A stretch of DNA of 64,000 bases from Strigops habroptila (Eukaryota; Chordata; Aves; Psittaciformes; Psittacidae): the NCBI RefSeq assembly GCF_004027225.2, contig NC_044288.2, positions 21,400,744 to 21,464,743 of the forward strand, given 5' to 3'. How positions within the stretch are numbered: position 1 is the first letter of the stretch; every line of letters begins with the position of its first letter. Below are positions 26,440 through 36,659 of the stretch, piece by piece. The position numbers and the translations under genes are program-made. The notes beneath the pieces are model-generated. The model was given only the letters and a program-made list of their open reading frames with translations. It had not been told where the DNA came from and ran no database searches.

Positions 26440-26670
26440 GTACTACTACTGAGGAAGAAATGTGGGTCCTGTTTTGCCTGAGGAGGACAAGCAGCATTTC
26501 TGCCTCCATCAGAACACTGGAGTCCTGACAGTAGAGGAGCTGCTGAATCAAGAGGACATCTGGCTTTGCCTGGAGAGTGATACCTGCACGCTCTTCTTGA
26601 AGATATTATTTGAAAATCCATTGCAGTTGATCCAAGGGACAGTGGATGTTCGTGCACTATTAATACTGAA
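26440..26670 (+). pseudogene. Relict protocadherin EC1 fragment
   Basis: The frame at 26462-26674 encodes a decayed EC1 end. It aligns with P1 over the stretches 'LHQNTGVLTVEELLNQEDI' (P1: LLNQNTEVLTAKESLDREEI) and 'LKILFENPLQLIQGTVDVR' (P1: FKIFLENPLQLIRGEVEIR). The second Cys of the clustered-protocadherin Cys-X5-Cys motif is kept (DTC), but the first Cys is not clearly conserved. The frame upstream is interrupted by a TGA at about 26450, and the calcium-binding DxNDNxP linker after EC1 is gone, so nothing after EC1 is recognisable. This is an old pseudogene remnant on the same strand as the array, so the cluster once reached at least this far left. Confidence 0.75.
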
Positions 26671-29569
26671 TTGATTCTTCAGTTTACTTTAGGAGAGGAC
26701 ATACAACAGTTGGAGATCTCCTTGTGAAACAGAAAATATTCAAAACTCTGAGCTTCCTACAACCAGCCTGTGCCTGAAAAAGCCTCGATCGTGTGTCTGG
26801 CTTCTAGGAAGTGTGATGCACAACACATGAGCAATACTTGCTACAACTGCCCATAGTTTGCATCTTTGTTAAGCACATTTGCTGGCAGGTTTGTATAGGA
26901 TGCCTTCCAGACTTTTCATACTTACCTGAATTATTAGAGCCAAACGAAATACCTTAATACCTACTAAGAACGTGCTTTTATTTGCCAGAGACTTCAGGTG
27001 GGAAGCGTGGTTCATAATTTGCCCTAGAGACAGCCAGAACCTAACAGAGGAGACGCTGTGCTGCGGCTGGTGCAGTTCCTGCGCTGGGCGCCCGGTGCCG
27101 CTGCTGGCCAGCGCTGGGCGGGGGCTCCCACGCAGGGAGGGACCTGCGAGATGCTGCGTGGCTGACATCAGCTGACAGCCGAGCCGAAAAGCCCCGGCTG
27201 CACTGGGATACGCCTTACTTCAAAGCCCTTTCAAGGGATATGCTGGGAAATTGCTGCATCGAGAACCGGCTGGAAACATCAAGAGCACAAGGCAGAACCG
27301 GGAAGGAGAAGGAGGGAGACAGTCTCCCAGGTCCAGCCTTGGGGAATTTGGGAGCATTTCGCCGCAGGTCTGGCGTGACGCAGGCAGAGCCTGTTAGTTG
27401 GTAAGCACCGACTTAACACCGCGAGAAAGAAATGTTTACATTTAACGGAGTCATGGGGAAAGCATTAACTGGAATGAATGCAGAGAGAGGAGGCCTGCTT
27501 AACGCTCGGAAAACGAACCATAAACAGAAGCTGTACCAGCGGGATTTACGGTATAACGGAGAGCCAGCAGGTTGGGAACGATTATCCTGGCTTTCCTCAC
27601 GTTTGCATCTAGCTGAGAGCTCAGGGCAGCCATTTTCACAGGGGAGCTGGGAATTCAAGCGCCGTGTGAGTGCTGGAGGAGAGAACAGAAACCAGTCCTG
27701 GAGCTGGCTGGGAATGAGAGGACTGGAATGTTGGTCCCTCTTTGCACGCGGGTTTGGAAGCCACAGGGACTCGGGGAAGCATTTGTGCTTTCGATCTGCA
27801 GGATCGAGGAGTCTGCAAGGACTCCTCCCAAGCCAGGCAGTCCTTGGGGTGTGCTGGAGGTGGATGAACTCCAGGGATGGGGAAAACCCTTTACCCAGGA
27901 GGTCAACCAAACTTGGCATGGGGTCTCTGAGAGTTCACTCGGTGGATCTGAATTCCCAGCTAGAAGACCAAGAGGAGGAAACTGAAATTGCTCAGGCTGC
28001 AGAAGCGCGGCGGAATTTTCGTTTAGAAACACTGTGTTCTGAAATAGACATATCAGGAACTGAGCAGAGTATGTTGCAGTAGGTCTTTTCTAGCGGTAAG
28101 ATGTAAATCTCCGGGTAAGAGGAGAACCAGTTTTCCATCATTTTAAGCTACCTTCTTAGAATAAAGATGTTATCACTAAACCAAGAAAAGAGGAAGCCTA
28201 CAACACCACTACGTGCTCCAGGAGATACGTAAATTCTCTGACACCTTTATGCAAATCATAATTTTATTGTGGCTATAGTTCGTTATGGTGTGTCCTAAAA
28301 CACAGTGTGCTGGCAGCATACATGCTTCTTTTTTCCAGTTATACACATCCATTTTATTGTTGTGACCCAACAGAAAATACCAGCATCCATCCAAAATCCA
28401 GTGGGGCACGGTAAGTGACCCTCTTTATTTGATATTTCTCTAAAAATGAGCTTCGGCTTAAGAATAGCATCTTCTGATGTGCAAAGGTATTACTGTAGCT
28501 AAGAGCTCAGTTAAGGATCACTGTTCCTTTTACACCCTTCTACGCTTGAAGTTGAAGATCATTCCCCTTCTGAATGAGGCAAGTAACAATTGCCGGGTTA
28601 TTGCTGAGAGGGTGGGAAGTGTCTGTGGAAGCTCTTCTTAGCTTGTGTCTGTTCCGTAATTAGGTTATGTAGAAGCAAAACCACCTTCGTCTCTCGGACG
28701 TGCGAAGAGCTGAGCAGGAGCACTGGCAAGGGCACAAAGCAAATGGATTCCAGGTATAACTGTTATTTTTGCATGGCACGAATGAGGAGAGAAGCAACAT
28801 TCCAACATATCTACCACTGTACTTGACCTATGTTTGATTTTACATCAATCCTCTGTGCTGGTGAGAATGATAGCAACTCAAGAGATGGACATGGACATGT
28901 CCCTGAAAGGGAAGAAAGGAAGAAAGAGCTGACCTGGTATTTCATGTTAGTCTTTTCAATTCTATTACCCTTCCAAGACATAAGAGCGGTAAGAAGAAAT
29001 CTCAAAAGATGGCTACACTCGCACGAAGTCCTAATAGCTAAAAATGTAGTTAAAATTCTGTAAATTCAACCTCGGTTACTACATTCTCCTACTGACACAG
29101 TCACGAAGTTTTTATTTTAAAACAAATGAAGGCATTGGCGAATTTCTAGGACTTCACCTGGTGAGTATTGCTGGAGAGTGGCAGCCCTTTTATCGAACAA
29201 AAAATAAAGGGGAAACACCTAGGAAATTAAAGGAAAGGTGTGAAAACCAAGGAGGTCGGGATACTTTACGTATATACTAAAAAATAGCGCACCAGAGGTA
29301 CATGGCGTTGGCCTTTCCCCGAGCTCACCGCTGGCTCCCTTGTGGTTTCTGGTTGAACCTCTTGTGATTTACACTTGAATGGTTCCGTTAATTGTGTCTT
29401 TAGATCCCGGGTCCTTGCTATCATCCCCTTTAGCTCCTGCTCATTAGCTTTTGAGTGTCTGGGGGTTTAATTTATGAGCTCTCCACAGGGAGAGGAGTTC
29501 AGGATTGACATCTGAGTAGAGGAACCTTTAAAGTATTTCTAAACCTGTGGGGTAACAGGGGAGGAGAAA
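26671..29569. other. Spacer between relict EC1 and CR1; no gene supported
   Basis: A moderately GC-rich stretch around 27000-27200 is followed by a long open frame (27432-28082, 216 codons) that shows no known domain and no protocadherin similarity. I treat that frame as chance. No splice structure or RNA gene is evident. This segment may include remains of a lost protocadherin and its promoter, but nothing aligns by eye. Confidence 0.45.
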
Positions 29570-29985
29570 GGACTGTGTACTGTCTTATGAAGACAGGCGG
29601 AGAGAGTTGGAGTTGTTCGGCCTGGAGAAGTCATCCCCGGGGAGAGCTTAGAGCAGCTTCCAGTGCCCAAAGGGTCCTACAAGAAATCTGGAGAATAGCT
29701 TTTTATAAGTGCGAGTAAAGATAGGACAAGGGGTAATGGCTTTAAAGAGGGAAAATTTAGACTAGATACTAGGAAAAAAATCTTCACTGTGAAGGTGGTG
29801 AGACACTGCCGCAGGTTGCCCAGAGAAGCTGTAGCTGCCCCATCCCTGGCAGTGTTCAAGGCCAGGTTGGACGGGGCTTGGAGCAACATGGTCTAGTGGA
29901 AGGTGTCCCTGCCCGTGGCAGGAGGTTGGAACTGGAAGAGCTTGAAGGTCTGTTCCAACACAAACCAGTCTGGGATTCTGTGATA
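29570..29985 (+). mobile_element. CR1 LINE 3' end
   Basis: The sequence follows the CR1 3' consensus: 'cttatgaagacaggcggagagagttggagttgttcggcctggagaag', then 'gataggacaaggggtaatggctttaaag', then 'agattagatactaggaa'-like words, then 'aggttgcccagagaagctgt', then 'ggtgtccctgcccgtggcagg', then a short 'tgggattctgtga' tail. Plus orientation, 5'-truncated. It lies about 0.9 kb before P1. Confidence 0.85.
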
Positions 29986-30896
29986 CCTCCAAAACAGCAA
30001 AGCAGGTTGCAACATTTCCATGTCTGTGTACGGCTGGGGACATTTTTCATTAATGTGTTGTACAGTGATACACTTATCGTGAGTGCAAGTGTCAGCAGTT
30101 TGCAAAGGGTGGGGGGAGAAAAACGCTTTTCACACAGAAAAGCGTTAAAGTTTTGTGCCCTTTGTGCGAGGTGTGATACACAAAGTGAAGAAGCATTACG
30201 ATGGTGTGTCCTAGAGCAGCATGATCATTCTAGAGTGATGGTGAGCTGGGGTGATGGAGAAGCACTTACTTTCGGGAATCCTGGTCCTGTCATCTTTCTG
30301 GCACCAGCTCGCATATTCTTCTCCGAGCCGCCCCACTTGCCAACTGCCCTGCTGATTACCACGAGGAGAAGAGAAGGAAAATCCCACAACACACCCTGTG
30401 GAAGTGGCAGACCTTGCTATAGCTGCACCACACAGAGGAAACCCAAAAGCTCCGTATGAACAGTTTGTGGGTGTGAGCTGGGAAAGTGATACCCAGAGCA
30501 TGCAGGGAAGAAGCCGGCTTCCAAGCGAGGAGTGCATTTACACTGCGCCCGTTGGCTTCGGTTTGGCAGGGAGGGTACAGAATTAAGCAACAAGCTCGGA
30601 ACCAGCAGGTCTGCCTCGAGTAGGGCAGAGGGACGGACTATTCCCCCTTACGACGCTGGGTGGGGATGTTGCCCACGGACCAGCAGGTTCCTCTGCCCAC
30701 CCGGGGTTTGCAGGCACAGGGAGACAAAAAAAGCCGGAGGAGCTGCTCGGGAAGGGCTGCGCGGCGCGGAGCTGGCGTGCGCGGAGGCTTTCAGATGCCA
30801 CAACCCCGGGATTCCTGACAAACACTGCTCTGCCTCGGACGCTGCTTAAAAATGCTGGGAATCACGGAAGACAGTGGATGGCTTTTCTGGAGAGTA
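29986..30896 (+). promoter_or_regulatory. 5' flank and probable promoter of P1
   Basis: GC content and CpG frequency rise from about 30550 towards P1, as expected of a clustered-protocadherin promoter. A CTCF-like half site, CCAGCAGGTTCCTCTGCC, lies at 30680-30697, about 217 bp before the chosen ATG. That spacing fits the conserved sequence element of protocadherin promoters, but the core deviates from the CTCF consensus. A perfect 9-bp hairpin lies at 30122-30146. The motif found before P2-P5 is not present here. Confidence 0.4.
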
Positions 30897-33380
30897 ATGG
30901 CGTGTGGGAGAGTGAACAGAGACAGCAAGAGGCAAGTGATCTTGTTTTTTCTGTGCTTTTGCGTGTGTCGGAGCGGGGCCGAAACCCTCCGCTATTCTCT
31001 GCCGGAGGAAATGGAGAGAGACTCCTTTGTCGCCAATATTGCAAAGGACCTGGGGGTTTCTCCGAGCCAGCTTGTGTCTCGCAATGCCCGTGTTGTGTCA
31101 GAGGGGAACGAGCAGCTTTTCCTCCTTAATCAAAACACGGAAGTCCTGACGGCAAAGGAGTCTCTGGACCGAGAGGAGATCTGTCCGCAGAGGGACACCT
31201 GCATGCTCGTCTTTAAGATATTCCTTGAAAATCCGCTGCAGCTGATCCGAGGGGAGGTGGAGATTCGTGATGTGAACGACAACTCGCCCGCGTTCCCGGA
31301 GAAGGAGATGGTTTTAGAGATACCGGAAACGGCACCCCCTGGGTCCCGTTTCCCTCTGGAAAGCGCCCAAGACATGGACGTGGGCAGTAACGGTTTGCAG
31401 AACTACAGCCTTGGATCAAATTCGCATTTCTCCCTCGCTCTGAAAACAGGGAAAAATGGAATGAAATATGCGGAGCTCGTCCTACAGCGCCAGCTGGACC
31501 GCGAAGAGCAGCGAGAGATGAATTTACTTATCACGGCCACCGACGGGGGCTCGCCACCCAGGCTGGGGACGGCTCAGGTCCGGATCGTGGTGGTGGATGC
31601 CAACGACAACATCCCGGTCTTCGGACAGGAGGTCTACGAGGTACGCCTGGCCGAGAACAGTCCTCCGGAGCAGCTGGTGGTCAGAGTGACAGCAGCAGAT
31701 CTCGACGAAGGGTCCTACGGGAAAGTGCGGTACACCTTCACTCAGACACCGGAACGATCTCGGCAGCTCTTCGAGCTGAATCCAGCCACCGGGGAGATAC
31801 GGGTGGCGGGCAACCTGGATTTCGAGGAAGCGAAAACCCACGAGATGGTGGTGAAAGCCACTGACGGCGGGGGGCTGTCGGCGCACTGCAAAGTGCAGGT
31901 GGAGGTCCTGGACGTGAACGACAACCCTCCGGAGATCGCGCTCACTTCCCTCACAGCCTCCATCCCCGAGGCCGCCCCGCCCCGCACAGTGGTAGCCCTG
32001 TTCAGTGTGCGGGACCGGGACTCCGGGGACAACGGCAGGACAGAGTGCTCGATTGAAGGGGACTTGCCTTTCAGTCTCACCCCGACTTTTGATAATTACT
32101 ACGAACTGAGAACGAGCGCGGCCCTGGACAGGGAGAGGACAGCGGAATACAACGTCACCGTCACAGCCATGGACTGGGGCACGACGCGGCTCAGCTCTCG
32201 GAAAAATCTCTTTGTGCAGATATTGGACGTGAACGACAATTCCCCAGAGTTCACCCAGGAGGTTTACACCATGTCGGTCACGGAGAACAACAGCCCCATG
32301 CTTCGGATAGGCAGCGTGAACGCCACGGATGCCGACGCGGGAAACAACGCCCGCATAAACTATGCGCTGGTGCAGCAGGAGGGCAATGAGCAGCCAGTCG
32401 TGTCGGTCAACTCTGAAAACGGGGATGTTTATATCCTCCGCCCGATGGACTACGAGGAGGTGGGCACCTTCGAGGTGGCGGTGCGCGCTACCGACGGCGG
32501 GTCGCCGCCGCTCAGCGCCCAGACGGTGCTGCGCGTGGTGGTGCTGGACGAGAATGACAACGCGCCCGTCGTGCTGCACCCGCCCCCCGACGGCAGCGCG
32601 GCGACGGGCGAGCTGGTACTGCGCTGGGCGCGGGCGGGATACCTGGTGGCCAAGGTGGTGGCGGTGGACGCGGACGCGGGGCAGAACGCGTGGCTGTCAT
32701 ACGAGCTGGCAAAGGCGACGGAGTCGGGGCTGTTCCGCGTGGGGCTGCACAGCGGCGAGGTGCGCACGGCGCGGGCAGTGTCAGAGAGGGACGCGTCCCG
32801 GCAGAGGCTGGTGCGGGACCGGGGGCAGCCGCCGCGCTCCGCCACCGCCACCCTCGGCATCACCCTCGTGGACGGCTTCTCCGACGCCCATTTGCGAGTG
32901 AGCGAGGAGGTGCCAGCCTCTGAGCCTGACGGGCCGCTGACTCTGTACCTCATTGCCTCCCTAGCCTGCGTGTCGGCGCTGTTCCTGGCCACCGCGGTGG
33001 CCGCCGTGGCGGTGAAGCTGCGGCGGGCCAGGCAGAGTGAGGCGGAGTCCTTGCCCACGTTTCCGAAGGCTGCCACAGATAGCAACGCTGGCTCCTTGCC
33101 CCGCAGCTACCTGTACGACGTCTGCTTCGCCGCCGGCACCGTCAACAGCGAGTTTCGGTTCCTCAGGCCCCTCTTGCCCTGCTTCCCCGCCGGGCTGCCC
33201 GCCGGCCCTGGCGAACAGCGGAGCTCGGTGTGCTCGCAAGATGCGGCTATCCCCGGAGAAGGTGGCGACTGGTCAGCACAGGTGAGGGACTTGACGGCGC
33301 AGAGGCAAGGGGGAGAGGGGGGAGGAAGCAGCGCGGCGGCGGGGCATGAGGGGATCACCCTTGGCAGTAAGGACTATTGA
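30897..33380 (+). CDS. P1: clustered protocadherin coding (variable) exon with a splice donor
   Basis: Encodes a type I cell-adhesion protein. From the chosen Met (30897; G at -3 and G at +4, better context than the in-frame ATG at 30852) there is a signal peptide of about 28 residues, then EC1-EC6 with linkers DVNDNSPAF (125-133), DANDNIPVF (234-242), DVNDNPPEI (339-347), DVNDNSPEF (444-452) and DENDNAPVV (551-559). A membrane helix follows at about 681-707, then a tail with the SEFRFLRPLLP motif. EC1 has the clustered-protocadherin Cys-X5-Cys (CPQRDTC, 96-102). EC6 lacks three residues before VRD (about 638) relative to P2-P5. The exon is GC-rich throughout. A consensus donor CAG|GTGAGG at 33281/33282 suggests the mature protein stops using this frame after residue 795 and continues into constant exons not in the window; read-through to TGA gives 827 residues. 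By eye EC6 and the tail look beta- or gamma-B-like. Subfamily uncertain. Confidence 0.9.
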   Translation: MACGRVNRDSKRQVILFFLCFCVCRSGAETLRYSLPEEMERDSFVANIAKDLGVSPSQLVSRNARVVSEGNEQLFLLNQNTEVLTAKESLDREEICPQRDTCMLVFKIFLENPLQLIRGEVEIRDVNDNSPAFPEKEMVLEIPETAPPGSRFPLESAQDMDVGSNGLQNYSLGSNSHFSLALKTGKNGMKYAELVLQRQLDREEQREMNLLITATDGGSPPRLGTAQVRIVVVDANDNIPVFGQEVYEVRLAENSPPEQLVVRVTAADLDEGSYGKVRYTFTQTPERSRQLFELNPATGEIRVAGNLDFEEAKTHEMVVKATDGGGLSAHCKVQVEVLDVNDNPPEIALTSLTASIPEAAPPRTVVALFSVRDRDSGDNGRTECSIEGDLPFSLTPTFDNYYELRTSAALDRERTAEYNVTVTAMDWGTTRLSSRKNLFVQILDVNDNSPEFTQEVYTMSVTENNSPMLRIGSVNATDADAGNNARINYALVQQEGNEQPVVSVNSENGDVYILRPMDYEEVGTFEVAVRATDGGSPPLSAQTVLRVVVLDENDNAPVVLHPPPDGSAATGELVLRWARAGYLVAKVVAVDADAGQNAWLSYELAKATESGLFRVGLHSGEVRTARAVSERDASRQRLVRDRGQPPRSATATLGITLVDGFSDAHLRVSEEVPASEPDGPLTLYLIASLACVSALFLATAVAAVAVKLRRARQSEAESLPTFPKAATDSNAGSLPRSYLYDVCFAAGTVNSEFRFLRPLLPCFPAGLPAGPGEQRSSVCSQDAAIPGEGGDWSAQVRDLTAQRQGGEGGGSSAAAGHEGITLGSKDY
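33276..33290 (+). other. Consensus splice donor at the end of the P1 variable exon
   Basis: CAG|GTGAGG places the junction between 33281 and 33282, exactly between codons (phase 0). Residues before it are protocadherin-like, while those after (33 codons to TGA) are low-complexity and unlike any protocadherin tail. In vertebrates alpha and gamma variable exons splice from such a site to shared constant exons; beta genes do not. This is the main reason to regard P1 as a spliced exon. Confidence 0.65.
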
Positions 33381-34254
33381 CGTTGCGGAGCTGGTGGTGG
33401 AGGAACGGGTAGAGAGGGACTCGGAGCCGATGGCGGGGCCTCCCTGAAGGATCTGGATGGCTCTGGTGCTCCCCAACTGTTGAATAACCACGCCTCTCCG
33501 CCCCTAGCTCTGTTCTCTGAGCATTAGCGTTAGATCAAGTCTTAGATCAAGTCTGGTGCTACCACAGTGGGGGGCAGGTGGGCCACGAGAATATGAGAAC
33601 TAGAGGTTATAGGATTGTGATCCACGCAGTGAGTCCTGTCCATGCACTGTGTACTCTACTCGGCAGGGACCCAGAGCAGGAAGGACAAATCTCCTAGGGA
33701 CACGTTCGGTGGCACCGGGAATGCGGTGGTCCTGTCCAGAGTCAACTGGGACTGCGAGGACAAGGGTGGGAAGGGGTGTCACGTCGCTAATTATGTCCCC
33801 TGCACTGCTGTTAGGAGCTGGTGCTCGGTGCTGCCAAGTGCTGTTCATCAGAGTGGTGGCAATGCTGAACTTGGGCTGTCTGATAAGCTGCTGGAGGCCA
33901 TGGAGGTGGGGACCTCTGCCATTGAATTCCCTTACATTTTTTGTGGCTTGCACCAATAGTATTTGCCAGAAAAATATGGTTACCTGGACTTTACAATGCA
34001 CCCTCCCAGCCTTTTCCTGGCCCAGTGGGTGCTTTCAGACAGTACCAGCTGTCAGTATTGCTGTGAACTCAGTGAGTCATGTCTGAGGCACCCGTTAACC
34101 TTCGGCTGTTCAAAGAGCATCGGGGAGATAAGAGGTGATCATTGAAGCAGTTCCTTCTTTTCTCACTCTCCCAGGAAGTTCAAGTCCCCTCTAAATATGG
34201 GGGTACTAGTTTCTGGGGATCCATCCAGCACTTCACAAGGGTCCGGAGCATGAA

Positions 34255-34287
34255 CATATATGAGACTGAGGACCTCATATATGTTTA
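34255..34287. repeat. Perfect 12-bp inverted repeat
   Basis: AACATATATGAG (34255-34266) and CTCATATATGTT (34276-34287) are exact reverse complements around a 9-base loop. The AT-rich arms could extrude as a cruciform or fold in RNA. There is no adjacent T-run or gene end to suggest a role. Confidence 0.7.
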
Positions 34288-35314
34288 AAGATCCACAAAC
34301 CTGTAATTTTTGTTTACATCACATTTTCGTATTTCATAACCACAGATGACTTACTGCAGGTTCTCAGAACCAGCTGCAGTAGCCTCAAGGGAGACCAGGA
34401 CCCATCTTGATACAACAGCATTAAACCACATTTACTGTTAGTGAGAAAATGGTTTTATTCTGGGCTTTTACTGTCTTAAAATACTCTCTCAGACTCATAA
34501 AGGTTTGCCTTTGTCATATTCACAGTGGAGGATGTTTTCTCGCCTTAGATTTTCCCCGTTCAGGTCAGAGACCCACCACCAAGTCCAAACTCCTCCTTGG
34601 CTCTGGGTAGAGAAGGGTGGTGTCACACATGCAGTGGTGTAAGACATGCCCTTCAGTTTCTCGCTGCTGTCTGCTTATCTTCAAAGCTCAAATGACAACC
34701 TCCACTCTGTTCTCTGCAGGGCAGAGCTCCTCCCCCCGAAGGTATGGGTCCCAGCCCCGCAGAAGCAGCCTGCACTGCGAACAGGGGGATGGAGCTAAAT
34801 GTCAGTTCTGATCAAAACCGCTGGCTCACACAGCAGTAAGTGAAGAGAAAGACAAGCACTCCTGTCCTCACTGATGAACGTCCTCAGAGTGAAAAGGGAA
34901 TAAAGGGACCAAACACCCAGCAAAAAGTACCAGGGAGGTACAAAGCTTTCCTGTGTGAGCAAAACCACTCTTTTGAGCAGTTCTTTATTCATGTAGGTAT
35001 TTTGTAATCATGATATGGATGAAGGAGGAGGACTACGTCGTATTTTGATTACACTGAGACTTGATATATGATTGCAAGAGTGCTATTGCTTCTAAATGTT
35101 AAGGGAAATACTGAAAACTGGAAGCAGGTCTTCAAGATAACTTTTTCCCACATCACCTTTTCTTTGTTGTTGTTTGGTTGCTTTTTTTCTTATGAAGAGG
35201 ATTCTTTAACCATGTCTTAATTTTCTGCAGCCTGTTCAGTACCAGGCCAAGCAGATATTAAGCAAAATGAAGTGGTGCTTTCAAAGGAATTCCTTAGTAA
35301 CAAGAAGAAGCGGC

Positions 35315-35392
35315 TACGTTAGAACAGCTAATTACATTAGCTATTACATTAGAAACAGCTGATATTGGTTACATTAGAAAGAGCTGATATTG
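35315..35392. repeat. Short imperfect tandem repeat
   Basis: Four starts of a TACRTTAG word occur in 78 bp. The last two units are 25 and 23 bases of nearly the same sequence (tacattagaaa, then c/g, then agctgatattg). It looks like a local slippage-generated minisatellite. Confidence 0.65.
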
Positions 35393-35879
35393 ACACACTT
35401 TGCATATGTGACCAGGAGTTTACAGGTTCTCTATACTGTAAAGAGTGGGATTTAAGCAATGTATTCAATTTTATTTTCCATAACGTAAGATTGAAATTAA
35501 CATTTCATCGAGTAGAAAGTAGTAGAGAATTAAAAGTACCATTTGTGGGTTTACAGTAAAATAGACTAAACCGTTTACAATTAAGGCACAGTAGAATATA
35601 GGGCTTCAAGAAGCTTTCTGTTTTAATTTCTTTTTATTAACCGGTATTGATCTATAAGGTAATGTGATATTTCCTGTCGCTCACACATTTTTAAGAGTTA
35701 AATGCCCGATAACAGAAAAGAAAACCTACTCGGACCTCCCTCGGGTGAGTGTGCTTTCTCGAAGAGCATTTGTCGCAGTCATTGCCGAGGAAACAGCTGC
35801 CTAAAGAGCAGGATTTCGGGAGTAAATCTGGGGACATTGTGCAGGGGAAATCAGCAGGCTGTTCTCAGAAGGTGGAGCA

Positions 35880-36650
35880 AGGTTCCAAGAAGCTGTGTAA
35901 AATCTCGATGTTAGAAGATAGGTCCCAGAATACCTTAGTGATGGTGGTGCCTGCTAGCGATTTAGACACAGGAATGAACGGGGAAAAGCCGTTCCACCGA
36001 ACACCGTGGAGGCCTTCGCCAGTGTGCGGGACGGGACCAGCACTGAGCAAAGACGAGCCGGCGCGGACGCCCCTGGGCCGTCTGAGCGCAACGGACGCCG
36101 AAGCGGGAAACAATACCTGTATGAGATAGGCGCTGGAGCCGGCACCGCCGGGAGCCCTCGCAGCGGCATCATTTCTGTTGAGGACGCGGAAAGCGGAAAC
36201 GTGCAGGCGCCCGCTGGACCACGGGAAGTGAGCGCCTACGAGGTGGGGATGCGAGATGCCGACACGTGGTTTGCTCATTCAAGCGCGGGACGCGAATGCC
36301 AATATTCCAGTCGTGCTGCACCCAAACCTCCACAGGACGCGGGCGGGCTACCTAGTGGCCAAGGTGGTGGCGGTGGACGCGGACGCGGGGCAGAACGCGT
36401 GGCTGTCACGAGCTGGCCAAGGCGACGGAGCCAGGGCTGTTCCGCGTAGGGCTGCACAGCGGCGAGGTGCGCACGCACGGCGCGGGCTGTGTCGGAGAGG
36501 GACACGACCCGCCAGTGGCTGGCCGTGCTCGTGCAAGAACAGGGGCAACCGCGGCTCTCCGCCACCACTACATTTGGCATACCCTTTGTTGACGGCTATT
36601 CGGACACGTCCTTCAACATGTCTCCTGCTTCTGCAGGGCAGAAGCAGCAG
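35880..36650 (+). pseudogene. Broken protocadherin pseudogene (EC3-EC6 pieces)
   Basis: Collapsed protocadherin sequence spread over several frames. Recognisable pieces in order are: an EC3-like 'ASDLDTGMNGE' near 35955; an EC5-like 'SATDAEAGNNT' followed by an in-frame TAG near 36127; 'YEVGMRDAD' near 36240; a damaged linker 'ARDANANIPVVLHP' near 36295; EC6 '[22 protein letters not shown]' pieces to about 36410; then 'SERDTTRQWLAVLV' and 'LSATTTFGIPFVDGYSD' in another frame to about 36605. EC1, EC2 and the membrane helix are missing. The pieces resemble P1 more than P2-P5. The copy cannot make a protein. Its last part (from about 36541) is also the left end of the tandem unit that carries P2. 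Confidence 0.85.
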
Positions 36651-36659
36651 CTGCTCAGG

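Larger units (their letters stand above)
33381..35879. other. Spacer between P1 and the pseudogene
   Basis: No gene supported. It starts GC-rich just after P1 and becomes AT-rich by 34.1 kb. It contains a perfect 12-bp inverted repeat with a 9-base loop (34255-34287) and a cluster of imperfect repeats of a TACATTAGAAA-type unit (35315-35392). If P1 is spliced, this is the start of its long intron. Confidence 0.55.

Noticed and set aside
27432-28082. 216-codon plus-strand open frame
   Set aside because: No recognisable domain, signal peptide or similarity to the protocadherins. Overlapping minus-strand frames are equally open, so it is probably chance in GC-richer DNA.
1-30000. Search for alpha or gamma protocadherin constant exons, or intervening genes known from mammalian clusters
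   Set aside because: I looked for the conserved constant-region words (DWRYSAS- and DWRFSQ-type) and the lysine-rich tail in the open frames and saw none. Short exons could have been missed by eye.
29878-30459. 193-codon plus-strand frame before P1
   Set aside because: Its first part is CR1 3' end and its remainder is unique DNA, so there is no coherent protein.
31524-32579. 351-codon minus-strand open frame
   Set aside because: It lies entirely antisense to P1 and is explained by the codon bias of the GC-rich exon.
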